Of a DNA stretch of 64,000 nt, positions 1 to 11,140 are shown one piece after another. How positions within the stretch are numbered: position 1 is the stretch's first letter; every line of letters begins with the position of its first letter. The notes below the pieces were generated by a model that saw only the letters and a list, made by a program, of their open reading frames with translations, had not been told where the DNA came from and searched no databases. Origin of the DNA: Henckelia pumila (taxonomy: Eukaryota > Streptophyta > Magnoliopsida > Lamiales > Gesneriaceae); contig NC_133120.1 of assembly GCF_033568475.1 (NCBI RefSeq), forward strand, positions 90,414,151 to 90,478,150, given 5' to 3'. Both the position numbers and the translations under genes were made by a program.

Positions 1-1139
1 TTAAGGAATATCACGCATTTTAAGGAAGAGACTAACACCTCTTTATCCAGTCCTTTACGCTATACTCGGGCTCTCTTCCCGGGAGCCGAGATCCTGGTCA
101 CGTGCTTAACAAGCTTTTTCCCCGGGCTCTCGATAGCTACTCTGGTTTGGTGATAACCCGGGATATTTCACCCGGGTATCAATATTGATACGTATATATG
201 TCCATAAATCAATTGTTTTGTATTATTTTAGCTCTAATATCTATTTTATATCATTCAAATCTTGATATTTTAAAATATTTTTTTAAAATACTTTTGTAAT
301 TTATTTTACACGGCTAATTATTTTAATCTAACATCTCAGTAATTATTCTAATTTTAATTATGTAAAATTATTGAATAATCAACATCAAGGTCCTATAGTA
401 ACACACCTATATCAACTCACAATGATCCAAACGATCAACTTGAATTCTCAAAAATGTTGAGAAAAATTTCGAAATATAGAAAGGATTTTGATGAACTTCA
501 AGGCACGTTATAACGCTATCTTTTAAAAGATGTTTCTCGATTTCTCTCATGATACAATGGAAAAAACAAATTGATTCAAGACAACTATGATTTCGATGAT
601 GCACGTATATTTATAGAAAATTAAGAGTCAACTTCGAATAATTGTAACTCTTCGATCCCCGCGACCTGAACGGGTCAATCCCCGTCATTTTCGCAATGAC
701 AAACATTATTCGTTGTCGGCAACTAAATTTCTAAAAATATTGAATGAAGTTCTGAAAGTTTTCTACCAAAACTGCGGCCTACCACACATTTAAAATCACA
801 ACGGTTAAAAACATTTGTGTCACATTTTTTTAAAATATCATTCGAAATAATAGTTATAATGATCACATAATAAACATTATATTATTTAACAAGAGTGAAT
901 TCATAGTTTTAAGTTTTAATAATAAAATTAGGTTTTAGAATTTATTTGATCATTGATAAGCTTATTTTTATTACCTATACCAATAAAATGATATTATTAT
1001 TCCACAAATACTCTTAATTATATATAATGATTTAATTAGTTTTCAAAATATACAAACGTGTTATAAGATTTATATCATAATCTTTTCATCTCAATTATAT
1101 AGAACTAATTTTTTCTTCACACAGATAAAAAAATCGTTA
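1..1139. other. AT-rich intergenic DNA, no gene recognised
   Basis: No coding exon is recognisable on either strand. The first ~175 bases are unusual for the region: they carry several CCCGGG hexamers and look like the edge of a repeat cut off by the window start. A 65-codon ORF on the minus strand near 407-604 matches no family I know and lies in AT-rich DNA, so I do not call it. Confidence 0.5.
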
Positions 1140-2170
1140 AAAAACAATGTATAAAATCTTCATTTTATATAATTTGAAATTTGATCAAATGTTATAACTA
1201 ATTTTTTGTTTCTGTAATTTTTGTGTCTGCGTAGTGAACGTCTATAAATTCTATATATGATAATATAAAAATTTTCAGTTCTATATTTGATTAGATGAAA
1301 TCACTTATCAGTACTTTTATATGCATTATAATATACTAATTTTTGTTTTAAAATTAAATATTTAATATGATGTTATCACAACTTTATAATTTCAAACAAA
1401 TTTTTGGTGTGCATATTATGTGAAAATTTTCACAAATGATATATAAAATAATGTTTTATTTTTTTAATTTTAGAAGAAAAAAAAATTGTTGTAACATATA
1501 TATGGGAAAAATTCATAAAATTTATATTTGATAGTATACAAAATTTTGGTTCAAAATTTACAATTTGATCAAATGTTATGAATAATTTTAAATTTCAAGT
1601 AACATATTTTTTTTATATATATTTGAATATTTTCATAAATTCTATATATGATAATGTACTAATTTTTTATTCAAATTTTGAAATTTGGTCAAATAATATC
1701 AATATTTTTCGTGTTACTATATATATATATATATATATATATAAATTTTCTTAAGTTCTACTAATAACACACCAATTTTTTATTCTAAATTTGAAATTTG
1801 ATTAAATAATATAACTAATTTTTAATTTGAGTTAATTTTTTGTATCCACATCTACGTAATTTTTTTTTATAAATTACATATATTTTTTGTATCCACATGT
1901 GTGAAATTTTTTATAAATTACACATATATATGTGTGTGTACTAATTTTGAGATAAATTTTTGAAATTTGATATTATATTATCACTTTTGTACAAAATTTT
2001 AGTTATTATATATATATATATATATATATATGTTACAATTTCCATAAATGTTATATATGATAATATATATGTTAAAATTTACATAAATGTTATATATGAT
2101 AATATATGTACTAATTTTTTATTTAAATTTGAAATTTGATCGGATATTATGACCGATATTTGTTGCATAT
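1140..2170. repeat. Degenerate AT-rich tandem repeat
   Basis: Two phrases recur at irregular spacing of roughly 100-200 bp: TGAAATTTGATCAAAT followed by ATTATAACTAATTTTT, and CATAAATTCTATATATGATA. At least six copies of the first are visible (near 1170, 1560, 1680, 1790, 1960 and 2130), with (TA)n runs between them. This reads as a decayed satellite-like array and shows no coding potential. Confidence 0.6.
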
Positions 2171-2406
2171 AAAAATAATTAAAGTAATCAAATATATTTA
2201 TCGACAATGAAAAAAAATTGATATTTATTCTTTAGATATTTATTTATATTTTTTTCTATTAGCAAAGATTTCACAACGTTAAGAGAAAGAAGTTAAACCT
2301 CACAAAATTTTCATCTAAATTTAGCGTTATCTAAAATAATATTAATATTTTTTTACAGTAATATTATAAAATCAAATAAATTTATTATATCATATCAATA
2401 ATTTTA

Positions 2407-2640
2407 GAGTTATTTGCACCAACCACCCCTGTGAAATATTGAAAATGCACACTTCTCCCCTGTGAAATTTTAATAGGCATCTTCAACCCTAACCTTTTAA
2501 AAAATTAGCACACTCGCCCCTTCAGATGAGTGATTGTTTCGCACGCTCCCTTCATGCGACTGGACAAATATTTTGATATTTTTTTTGCACCAAATACCCC
2601 TGTGAAATATTAAAAATGCATATTTGACCCTTGTGAAAAT
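2407..2640 (+). mobile_element. MULE terminal-repeat relative
   Basis: From 2407 the sequence AGAGTTATTTGCACCAACCA, the following CCCCTGTGAAATATTGAAAA and a downstream AACCTTTTAAAAAATTAGCAC stretch match the terminal inverted repeat of the MULE at 13125-21590. A second, shorter unit (ACCCCTGTGAAATATT) follows near 2595. No opposite-facing partner is evident nearby, so this is a lone end of a related element or a terminal-repeat-only derivative. Confidence 0.6.
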
Positions 2641-3312
2641 AATTTTTAAATCAATTCAACCCATAATACACAATTTTTAATAAAATACAATTATAAATAT
2701 TTAGAAAACATTTTTTTTATTATTTTTTATTTTTTATTTTAAATGTATTATCATTAATTAATTATTTTCTAAAAAATATTATTAATTTATCTTGTTATCA
2801 TTATTTTAATAAATTCACTTCGTATTTTCAACTTTTTCATTAAACATGTATTCATAAACAAGTATTTAAATAATTTCAAGTACCAAAATATTGAATTAAA
2901 CTGATAAAATCAAAATCTTCTTTTTGCAATTTCGTCATGATTATGTGTATATTTTTTGAATTTTTATTCTTTCATGTCGTTATGTTTGAAAATCTGTTCC
3001 GGTTGTCTTGAGTTACTGGAAAACATCTTAAAAGTATTGATCTTTCATTTTTAAATGAGCCAAAGGCCCAAATACGCGATTCAATAATATAATTTTAGTC
3101 TGCAGATAATGGTGGGAATGAGATTGTATCTCTCTCTGTCTTTTTTTTCCCAAGTTGGATATATATAATATCAGAGTGCACAATCCATATAAAAGCAATT
3201 GTGGTCTTATCATTTAATTTGTGAGACAATATTGGTAATTTGCCATAAAATGCATGTGATTATTATTTGAGTCAATCCAAAGGCTAGCGAGCTAGATCCC
3301 CTCTTTCCCTTT
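2641..3312. other. Intergenic, no gene seen
   Basis: AT-rich DNA without recognisable coding, RNA or mobile-element signatures. The minus-strand ORF at 3028-3213 has no recognisable motif. Confidence 0.4.

Positions 3313-3400
<88 letters not shown>
3313..3400. repeat. Compound microsatellite (CAA)n(TAA)n
   Basis: About 38 bases of CAA repeats run directly into about 50 bases of AAT repeats. Translated on the minus strand this gives poly-Val followed by poly-Ile, which explains the apparent ORF there. Confidence 0.95.
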
Positions 3401-3726
3401 GGGGGTGAGTTAATTGACATGGAATTATAAATGGATGTGACAACATTTTCTATAACCCTAGCTAGGTTGCCAACATTTTAACTAGTTTCGCACACAACAT
3501 GCACGAAAATTAATTTCTTTCTTGTTAATCTTATTTCATATGCCATTATTTGATGCATTATATACTCTGTAATTTTTTTTGTGATAATCAAACATACACG
3601 TAATTTATATACGAGTCTGATTGGTCATTTTAATTTTATATTGAATGTATTTTATTTCACATTAACTCTTCTTAAAACCCTTTTTTACTATTTTATAGGC
3701 AGTAGCCATGCACTAGACGAAAAATT

Positions 3727-3878
3727 TCATCCTAGCCCATGGGTAACCATGGGCTAGGTGAAATCATTTTATTGGTTAATATCATGTGAGCCCCACATAA
3801 TTGAGTGAGACCTACATGATAAGAACCAATAAAATAATTCCACCTACTACTTGGGGTAATACCTATAGGGTAGGATCT
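3727..3878. mobile_element. Short foldback MITE
   Basis: The ends form an imperfect inverted repeat of about 45-50 bp. The left arm contains ATCCTAGCCCATGGG and ATTTTATTGGTT; the right arm contains the complement, with AACCAATAAAAT and CTATAGGGTAGGAT. A nested perfect hairpin (TAGCCCATGG / CCATGGGCTA) sits in the left arm. Target duplication not resolved. Confidence 0.55.
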
Positions 3879-4103
3879 AATCAACCGCAATAGACATATA
3901 TAGATTTAATTGTAATTATTGGAGGTAATTTACTTGGATCCATTAATGATGCTGCTGTGGCTGTGCTGATGAATTTATGAGAAAATTGCTTCAACTACCC
4001 TTGTGAAAGTATGTATGAGCTAATATCTTCCTGTGTGACGAGTTTGAACATTTAAGCCCTTATGTTATAATTTATTTAGCATGAAAGTCCCTATCCGCAT
4101 GAG

Positions 4104-5055
4104 AAAATAACACCAAATACCCTCGTGAAATTATTGAAAAGACAATAACCCCCTGTGTATTGTATTTTGAGCAAATGAACCCATATGTTATATATTTTTT
4201 AGTTCACTCTCCCCAAAATATATTTTTTGTCTAAAATATATATTAAAAGAAAAAAATATCTTCATTAAATAATACTCTATCATTTTCACTAAAAATATAT
4301 TTAATCTATTTTCCCTATAAAAATACATAAAAATATAAAATTTTCATTGTGAATTTTTTGTCATATCCTCAAATTATTTGTTAAGATTAATTGCATTCCA
4401 TACAGCTTTCCCTATTTTTTGGCACCAATTTTCATCAAATTTAAATGTTATGCAGTTAATCTTAACAAATAATTTGAGAGCAAGATAAAAAATTTACAAT
4501 GAAAAACTTTATCTTTTTATTCATTTTTATAGGTAAAATAGATTTAATATATTTTTAGTAAAAAATATATTTTATTATCAAACATCTATTTTGTGTTATT
4601 ATTTTTAAATTCTCTAAAAATTATGTTTCGACAAAATTTTATTTTTTATGTGAAATTTTTTATATATTTCATTTTAGTTTTTTATAAAAAAAAATTAATC
4701 ACATTTTTTTCATGTAGTGAATATAAGATAATATAATATAATCATAACATAATAATTCAATTCAATAAGTTGAGATTTGTTTGATTTTAAGTGATAAAAA
4801 AAATAAATAAATCCTTGCACAACAAATTTGATGGATTGAAATATATAATATATCAATTGACAAAATGATAGAGTATTATTATTAAATGAAGATATTTTTT
4901 GTCTTTTAATATATATTTTTGACAAAAAAATATATTTTGGGGAGAGTGAGCTAAAAAATATATAATAGAAATATTCATTTGCTCAAATCCATTACACAGG
5001 AAGTCATTAGCTTTCAATAAGTACAGGGGGTATTTGATGCTATTTTCTTTCTGAT
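4104..5055. mobile_element. Foldback element with ~190-bp arms
   Basis: The left arm starts AGAAAATAACACCAAATACC and the right arm ends in the complement of AGAAAATAGCATCAAATACC. The arms stay alignable for roughly 190 bp, including CTCACTCTCCCCAAAATATA on one side and its complement on the other. A second inverted repeat is nested inside (about 4340-4400 against 4447-4510, sharing AAATTATTTGTTAAGATTAA). There is no coding sequence. The long arms suggest a Mutator-type foldback MITE, but I could not find a convincing target duplication. Confidence 0.65.
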
Positions 5056-5579
5056 TAATTTATTGCTGCAAATTCAAATCTCACCTTCTGTGCATCACAT
5101 TTATTTCCCTCTCCAGCAGCTGTCTCCTCTTCTGTGATTTTGACCTTGCAGGTTTCTTCTTTGATCTAAATGTTCATTCTGAAAAGAAATCTTTTAGCGC
5201 TTATCCATCACAAACTCTTTATTCATCCCTCTACGAATTCATATTCTCAAAACTTGCTGAAATTATTTCTCCATTTAGCCTATGTTTTTTTCCCACATCT
5301 ACTCATTTATATATGATGTTTGAATAAAGATCCAATCTTGGTATTTCTTTCAAACTTTTCAAGAAAAATATGAACAAGGTTCTTGAAATCAAAGAGCTAG
5401 CAACAGCCTTATTTTCTCTTCCAATCACCCCCACCCCCTATCACCGCTTCACAATATTCCGGTTCTGGGTTCAATCTGAATATAATAAGATAAGCCCTAA
5501 TGTGCTTCTGATAATAATAATAATCATCGCTATATATTATTTTCTTCATATCCGAGCTACTTCACCTTCTTGTAATTAG
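5056..5579. other. Intergenic, no supported gene
   Basis: A 69-codon ORF at 5370-5579 (+) ends in a hydrophobic stretch but matches nothing recognisable. Its end abuts the 5-FCL gene fragment that follows, so part of this segment may be decayed intron of that gene. Confidence 0.35.
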
Positions 5580-6051
5580 ATTCCTGTTGAGACCTCCAAA
5601 CAGGGATCCTGGTGAAATGGAGAATGTGACGAAAGTCTGAATAATGGTCTCCGCCACTGCTGAATGAAAAGTAATTTTTTTACCCAAATGTTATCTTGAT
5701 CGAAGAAAGGGTTATATATATATATTTGGTTTTTCTCATACATAGATAGTTGTGGTCTATATATGAAAATCAATGTTCCGAGTTGTGTCGATAATTGATG
5801 AGTTGGTCTTCTTCGGCAAACTTTAGATCTCGCACTTGATTGATTTGTTTTGTCTGCTGAAATTGCAGGGAACTGAAGAAATCCAATAACATATAAATTT
5901 CCTTTCTTTTGCAGTCATGTTAGGTAATGAACCTGTAGAGTACTAGCTTGTTCCTTTTATCTGGTAACTACACTTTCTTCCAGCCCAACTTCTAGTCCTG
6001 AGGTAAATTTGTTACAATTAATTCATCTGATTCAGGCTTCCTTAATTTTCT
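5580..6051 (+). pseudogene. 5-formyltetrahydrofolate cyclo-ligase fragment (copy 1)
   Basis: This stretch is a diverged copy of 10240-10640 in the longer 5-FCL pseudogene. It keeps the intron sequence, the TTTTGCAG acceptor, and an exon starting TCATGTTAGGTAATGAACCTG that reads VMLGNEPVE before a stop; the other copy reads VMLSNEPVDLFLLP, a segment typical of plant 5-FCL. This copy still has the exon-ending CTG followed by the GTAACT donor, which the other copy has lost, so the two decayed independently. A possible upstream exon piece (PVETSKQGS, then a stop) lies at 5580-5640; that assignment is weak. It cannot encode an enzyme. Confidence 0.7.
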
Positions 6052-6169
6052 CTGCTTGGTAGAGTGGTCGAACCATGGCCCTTGGGCTGCTGTGCGATTT
6101 AAAAGATTTGAGTTGCACCATTACCACCAGTTATAGCTTTTGGTAAAACAACAAGCGCTCGGTCCTATA
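6052..6169 (+). mobile_element. TRIM LTR remnant
   Basis: From CTGCTTGGTAGAGTGGTCGA to CGCTCGGTCCTATA this matches the 3' LTR of the complete TRIM at 11141-11492, lacking about the first 30 bp. It is followed by TAGAA, the target-site duplicate of that TRIM, and then by the same flank (ATTAGCTTTGTCATTATCTTC). It is therefore a duplicate of the same insertion, not a separate one. Confidence 0.8.
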
Positions 6170-6197
6170 TAGAAAAATTAGCTTTGTCATTATCTTC

Positions 6198-7780
6198 CTC
6201 TTCTAAAATTTATGGGAGCAAAGGAAGCTAATAATATCTTACGAAAGATTCATGATAGATGTTGTGGAAATCACTTGAGCAAACCTACAGTGGAGACTTG
6301 TGGAATCCATGAAAGCAATCGTAGCAGCTTGCCTATTTGATCAATGGGGGATGAACATCATTGGGCCCTTCTCTATCAGCACGAGACAGAGAAAATTCTT
6401 ATTAGTGGCAATCAACTACATTTCTAAGTGGATGGAGGCCGAACCCTTGTCCAAGATAACGGAGAACGGAGTATTAAATTTCCTATGGAAGAACATTGTA
6501 TGTCAGTTCGGTATACCTGGTCGGATCATATCATACAACGGAAGGCAGTTTTGTGATTCCGAAGTCCAGGCCTGTTGTGAGGAAATGAAGATTGAACAAA
6601 TCTTTACCTATGTCTTTTATCCTCAAAGCAATGGGCAGATTAAGGTCACCAATAGATAAATCGTCCAAGCACTCAAAGTACGACTAGACATAGCTCGGGG
6701 AAAATGGGTGGACGAGCTCCCCACCATCCTTTGGTCTTACCGAACCACGACCCGAATTGGGATAAGGGAGACCCCTTACAGCTTGGTATACGGGACAGAG
6801 ACAGTACTCTTGAAACAATTTGGACAGGATAGTGTTAAGATAATAGCGTATGGTCCGAACAACAAAGAACTACGAGCAATGGATCTGGATTTGGTTGAAG
6901 AGAATAGGTCTAGAGCAGCCGTAAGGCTAACGGTCTACCACAAAATGATGGCACGAGCCTACAATAAGAATATTCGACCTGAAATTTTCAAAGAAGAGGA
7001 CTAAGAGAGTGCTTGACTAAGCTTATTAAAAATAATTTTTATAAGCTCTAGAATCTTATAAGCTGTTTTAGAAGCTTATAAACTGTCAGATTTTATTTTA
7101 AAAATAAGTTGTTAAAGTGTTTTGATAAACTTATTTTAAACAACTTAAATATTTTGATGAGTTTGATATTATAAGATTTTTTTATTGTTGAAATTATAAT
7201 AAAAAGGTATAATACTATAAAAGTAATGTAAATAGTAATATACATACAAAAATAGTTTTAAATTTATCATAAATGTTAAACATATAAAAAATGAAACTAT
7301 TTTTTATTTTAATTTATAAAAAAATTGATAAATTATCTAGAAAAAATGGACAGAGGGTGTGGAGAGAATTTAATAATTTATAAGGATAATATAAAGAAGT
7401 AAAATATCATGATAAGATCTTTTTTAAAAAAATATGGGTGATCTTACTTTTTAAAAAACAGCTTATAAGCTGTCAAACAACTTATTTTGACAGATTATAA
7501 GCTGCTTGACAAAAAATTTGTCAAAGAAATTGGCTGAGCTCATAAGCTCTGAAACAACTTATAATGTTTTCAAAAGCTTATAAGCTTAGCCAAACACCCT
7601 CTTAGTCATGAGAAAAATCCATCACTCTGGGAGAAAGAGAAAAGTTTGATGCAAAGTATAAAGGGTCTTTCAAAGTGGTTGGGAAAGTAGAAGTAACTAA
7701 TTATTACTTAGAAGATTCACAAAGGCAAAAAAAAAAAAAGAAAAGGTCTTGGAACGCCCAACACTTGAATAAGTATTATG
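6198..7780 (+). pseudogene. Ty3/gypsy integrase pseudogene, copy 1
   Basis: The 6300-6659 reading frame gives an integrase core (DQWGMNIIGPFS, ISKWMEAEPLSKITE, SYNGRQF, FYPQSNGQ). After a stop (TAA, 6657-6659) the frame continues as the GKWVDELPTILWSYRTTTR and TPYSLVYGTETVLL segments to 7001. The usual second catalytic motif SDNG reads SYNG. The C-terminal part resumes at 7602 (FKVVGKVEVTNYYLED, SWNAQHLNKYYA, then a stop), because a MITE sits inside the coding sequence. The zinc-binding H2C2 domain upstream is mostly deleted compared with copy 2. No gag, protease or reverse transcriptase is present. The residue pattern fits chromodomain-less (Tat-type) gypsy elements; the lineage call is tentative. 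Confidence 0.88.
7005..7601. mobile_element. PIF/Harbinger (Tourist-like) MITE, copy 1
   Basis: The terminal inverted repeats are GAGAGTGCTTGACTAAGCTT and the complement of GAGGGTGTTTGGCTAAGCTT. The 3-bp target duplication is TTA on the right and TAA on the left, where the sister copy at 34242 keeps TTA. Removing the element restores the gypsy integrase reading frame (GAC-TTA-GTC). The interior is non-coding and rich in TTATAAGC motifs that can fold on themselves. Length is 597 bp. Confidence 0.88.
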
Positions 7781-7790
7781 CATATATGTC

Positions 7791-8260
7791 CAGACTCATC
7801 CACCCCATTTTTAGGTCCTATAGGGCTAGTTGTAAGTCATTTAATTTAGTCGTTACTATCTTTTGATTTTTTTTTTCAGTTATAGTCAGTTTTCTTTTCA
7901 ATATTTTTCTATTGCGAAGGAACCCAAAAATCTCAATCATAATCTGATATTCTTTTGGTCGAATAAGATCGGATTCAATTTTGACACTTTTAAAACTATA
8001 CAATAAATAAAAAATATATTTTTATTGAAATAATTTTTGAGCTAGACAAATAATTGTCGATTAAAAAGAAATAATTTTTAAAAGAATTATGAAATTTTCT
8101 TCTAATTTAATAAAACGTGTAACTATGCATGTAACATTTTATGTACGCACATACCAATATCCTGAATATATATCTGATTATTCATAGGATATGGTTGTAA
8201 TACGCAATGACCATATTAACCCTCTTTTTCCATGGACTGGCAAGACGGATGACACATCGG
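7791..8260. other. Intergenic, no gene seen
   Basis: AT-rich sequence downstream of the gypsy remnant with no recognisable feature; ORFs here are short and without motifs. Confidence 0.4.
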
Positions 8261-8736
8261 TAGGGATGTAAATGAGCCGAAAGCTCATTCGAGCTCGTTT
8301 AATGAGGCTCGTTAAGGCAAACAAGCCAAGCTCGAGCTTTACAATATTCGGCTCGTTAGCTCTTGAACATGCTCGTTAACAGGCTCGTTAGCTCGTGAAC
8401 AACCTCGTTAACAAGCTCGTAAGTCATCTATTAGACGAAAAAATAATAGTATTGATATTTAATTTATAAATTTACAATTTACTTATGAAAAATATTGAAA
8501 AATCTATAAAAATTAATTTATTAGAATAAAATTACAAATTTTAATAATAATATTATATATTTCAAATATATAATTTAATTTTTAATTAATTTAATGAATA
8601 TTTAAATTTATAGTTTAAATATATTAAGCTCGTTTAAACTCGATAAAAGCTCGAATTAGCTCGTGAGCCATTAATATATTTGTTAAATAAGATCGGGCTT
8701 GGCTCGATTATAAATAAACCGAGCTTGAATATTCAA
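8261..8736 (+). mobile_element. Non-autonomous element rich in AGCTCG motifs
   Basis: It begins TAGGGATGTAAATGAGCCGA and contains many AGCTCG/GCTCGTTA words near both ends around an AT-rich core. This pattern is common in plant non-autonomous DNA elements. The expected right end (complement of the TAGGGATGTAAA start) is missing and is replaced by the pentanucleotide microsatellite that follows, so it is truncated. Confidence 0.55.
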
Positions 8737-8800
8737 AGCTCGATTCGATTCGATTCGATTCGATTCGATTCGATTCGACTCGACTCGACTCGACTCGACC
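8737..8800. repeat. Pentanucleotide microsatellite (ATTCG)n to (ACTCG)n
   Basis: Roughly seven copies of CGATT switch to about five copies of CGACT. It lies immediately upstream of the 5-FCL pseudogene. Confidence 0.95.
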
Positions 8801-10670
8801 TACACAACCGTGCACGTTAGCGGCTGCCCCATCTCCACCACTGCCAACCAAGACCCCTACCGTTTTTGCCCCTCTTCTCCACCTCCGCCTTCGCTCCTCC
8901 GCCACCTCAACCTTCGCCAACATGAGCGCCACTTGATTTGGATACCATTTTCCAGCTGAAGAAGTCCCTTCATCTCAAGATTAAAAAGGAACTCAAGTCA
9001 ATGGATCCCATCCTCAGACCTCGAGAAGGTATATACATGTGCGTGATTTGGTTCTTGATTCGCGTTATTCACCGTTGTTTGAACTTAATGGCATTGGGTT
9101 CGTGTTTCTCTTGGTTTGTTTGTTTCTGCAGATGATGCGATACAGAGATTAGTGTTGGAGTCTCCATGGTTTAGGACGTGTAAAAGACTATGAGCTTATA
9201 TATCTTGTGCGGCTTTAAGAGAAGTGGATACTTCTGAACTCCTATCAGAAACTCTGAAAGGCATGGGCAAAGGTTTTTACTTTGATGAATCACTCTGTAC
9301 CAAAATGCTGCTTCCAAAAGTTCGTTTTAATGATTTCTTTTATATAAATATTATAACCTGATTCAGAACTTCTTATTTACTTCCTTATATTTGGGTAATT
9401 AGGATGGTATATTTCATGTTGCTTTAAATCATCAAATTTGGGTTAATTTTGTTTTGATCCGGCAGACTATATCTTAACCCAAATTAGCAACTCACATGAT
9501 TGAAAGATTGGTTCATATGAGTTACCAAGTTTTTGTCTGTCTCCAAGCATATGTCAATAACCTTTGGAGGGCCTAATTTATAGCATAGTTATTAAAAGTA
9601 TACCTCTTGCATACCTTCCAACACCAAGACGGAAGCCAAGGTGCAGTCTTTTAGAAAAGCTCGTACCTTGGCTGTAAGTGTTCTTGATTACAGGAATATG
9701 GTACAACCATCATGGGTCGCAGTTGTGAAATACATTGTGATTCTGATTCATATTTGTCTTATTGGTGTCCAGTTCATATAGTTCATTTTGGATGTTGTGT
9801 AACATAATTTTTTTGAAGCATCTTCTACGGTACTATGTATTAGTGAAGATCGTTTAGACAAGTTATGCTCCTTGTGCCTGTATCAAATGTTTGATGATGT
9901 CCTTTCGGTATGTAGAACATATAGGATCCTCACAAACACTCTAATGGCCGAAGCTTCCTTGATTATATTTTAGTGTCTAATCAGTCAGAACCAAGAAAAA
10001 AAATGACCATGTGTGGGCTATCAGATTATAATGTCTGAACTTTATTGCAATTATTTAATTTAAAGGAGATTAAACTGTTATTCTCGTTCAAGAGTTTTAT
10101 ACTTGTTTTTTTTCAATTTTAAGATGGTCAGTACCAGGTGAGAAAGACCCAATATGTTCTGAGGTAGAAGACAAGAATAGTCATATGAGGATGCTGAACC
10201 TCTCTACTATGGATGACCTTATTGCAAATTCAATGAAAATACGAGACCGCTGAATGAAAAGATTTTTAACCGAATTACCAAATGTTATCATGAAGAAAGG
10301 GTTATTGTTGGATTTTCTCATAGTTGTGTTCTATGAAAATCAATGTTCCAAATTGTGTCGATAATCTGATCTATTTCGTCAAGTCCTCGTCAGAGTTGGT
10401 CTTCTTTGGCAAACTTTAGATCTCACACTTGATTGATTTATTTTGGCTTCTAAAATTACAGGGAATTAAAGTCTAATCACATATAAATTTTCTTTCTTTT
10501 GCAGTCATGTTAAGTAATGAACCTGTAGACTTGTTCCTTTTACCACTTTATTTCAGCCTAACTTCGAGTCCAGAGGTAAATTTGTTACTTTGTCGAATTA
10601 CATACGATTCAGGCTTCCTTAATTTTCTCTACTATAGGGCTTGCTTTTGACAAATCTGGCCGACGATTAG
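8801..10670 (+). pseudogene. 5-formyltetrahydrofolate cyclo-ligase pseudogene (copy 2)
   Basis: Several exons of plant organellar 5-FCL, which converts 5-formyl-THF to 5,10-methenyl-THF, can be read in order. Exon 1 (to 9028) has a Ser/Thr/Arg-rich, presumed targeting leader ending SSATSTFANMSAT, then LDTIFQLKKSLHLKIKKELK and MDPILRPRE. Exon 2 (from 9132) reads DDAIQRLVLESPWFRTCKRL, a stop, then AYISCAALREVDTSELLSET. Exon 3 (~10125-10248) reads VEDKNSHMRMLNLSTMDDLI. Exon 4 (from 10505) reads VMLSNEPVDLFLLP. Exon 5 (10638-10670) reads GLAFDKSGRRLG. Lesions: an extra T after the MSAT codons shifts the frame, a TGA replaces a Cys-type codon in exon 2, the exon 4 donor is lost, and everything after GRRLG (including the glycine-rich GRGGGYYD region) is missing. 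The identification is strong; it is not functional. Confidence 0.88.
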
Positions 10671-10700
10671 GTTCTTGTAAATCATTCTTTATTCTTGAAT

Positions 10701-10780
10701 TGTTTAACCGCCGTTGATATAACATTACTTTAAATTCAATTGTTTAACCGCCGTTGATATAACATTACTTTAAATTCAAT
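10701..10780. repeat. Perfect 40-bp tandem duplication
   Basis: The 40-bp unit beginning TGTTTAACCGCCGTTGATAT occurs twice head to tail with no differences. The identity indicates a recent local duplication. Confidence 0.95.
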
Positions 10781-11140
10781 ATTTTCGCCATGACTTTCAA
10801 AATGCTTTTTATCCAATTACATTATAATACAAAACATTAACATGTGTAAACATTCTAAATCACAATTTATTTATTATGTCTTTTAGGTACAAGTTCCTAA
10901 AAATTTTACCACGAGAATTAAATATTATATTTTTCCTTACGGTCCAAAAATCATGATCTATTATAAATAATAAGATCATAATAAGACTTTTTTTAATAGC
11001 TACAAATGAACTCATTCTGTTTTTTTAACTAAATATGACAAAAAATAAGAATGCTGAAAAAGTTTGGTTTCTTAATGTCCTTTTAAACCACATTACTCTT
11101 GAACTAATTGTAAAGTGTTAAAACAAGAGTGAAACTAGAA

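Noticed and set aside
3210-3446. Minus-strand ORF with poly-Ile and poly-Val runs
   Set aside because: It is the translation of a (CAA)n(TAA)n microsatellite; no real protein composition.
8708-8932. 74-codon minus-strand ORF with SRVESNRIES repeats
   Set aside because: Antisense of the pentanucleotide microsatellite and the 5-FCL leader, which is coding on the plus strand.
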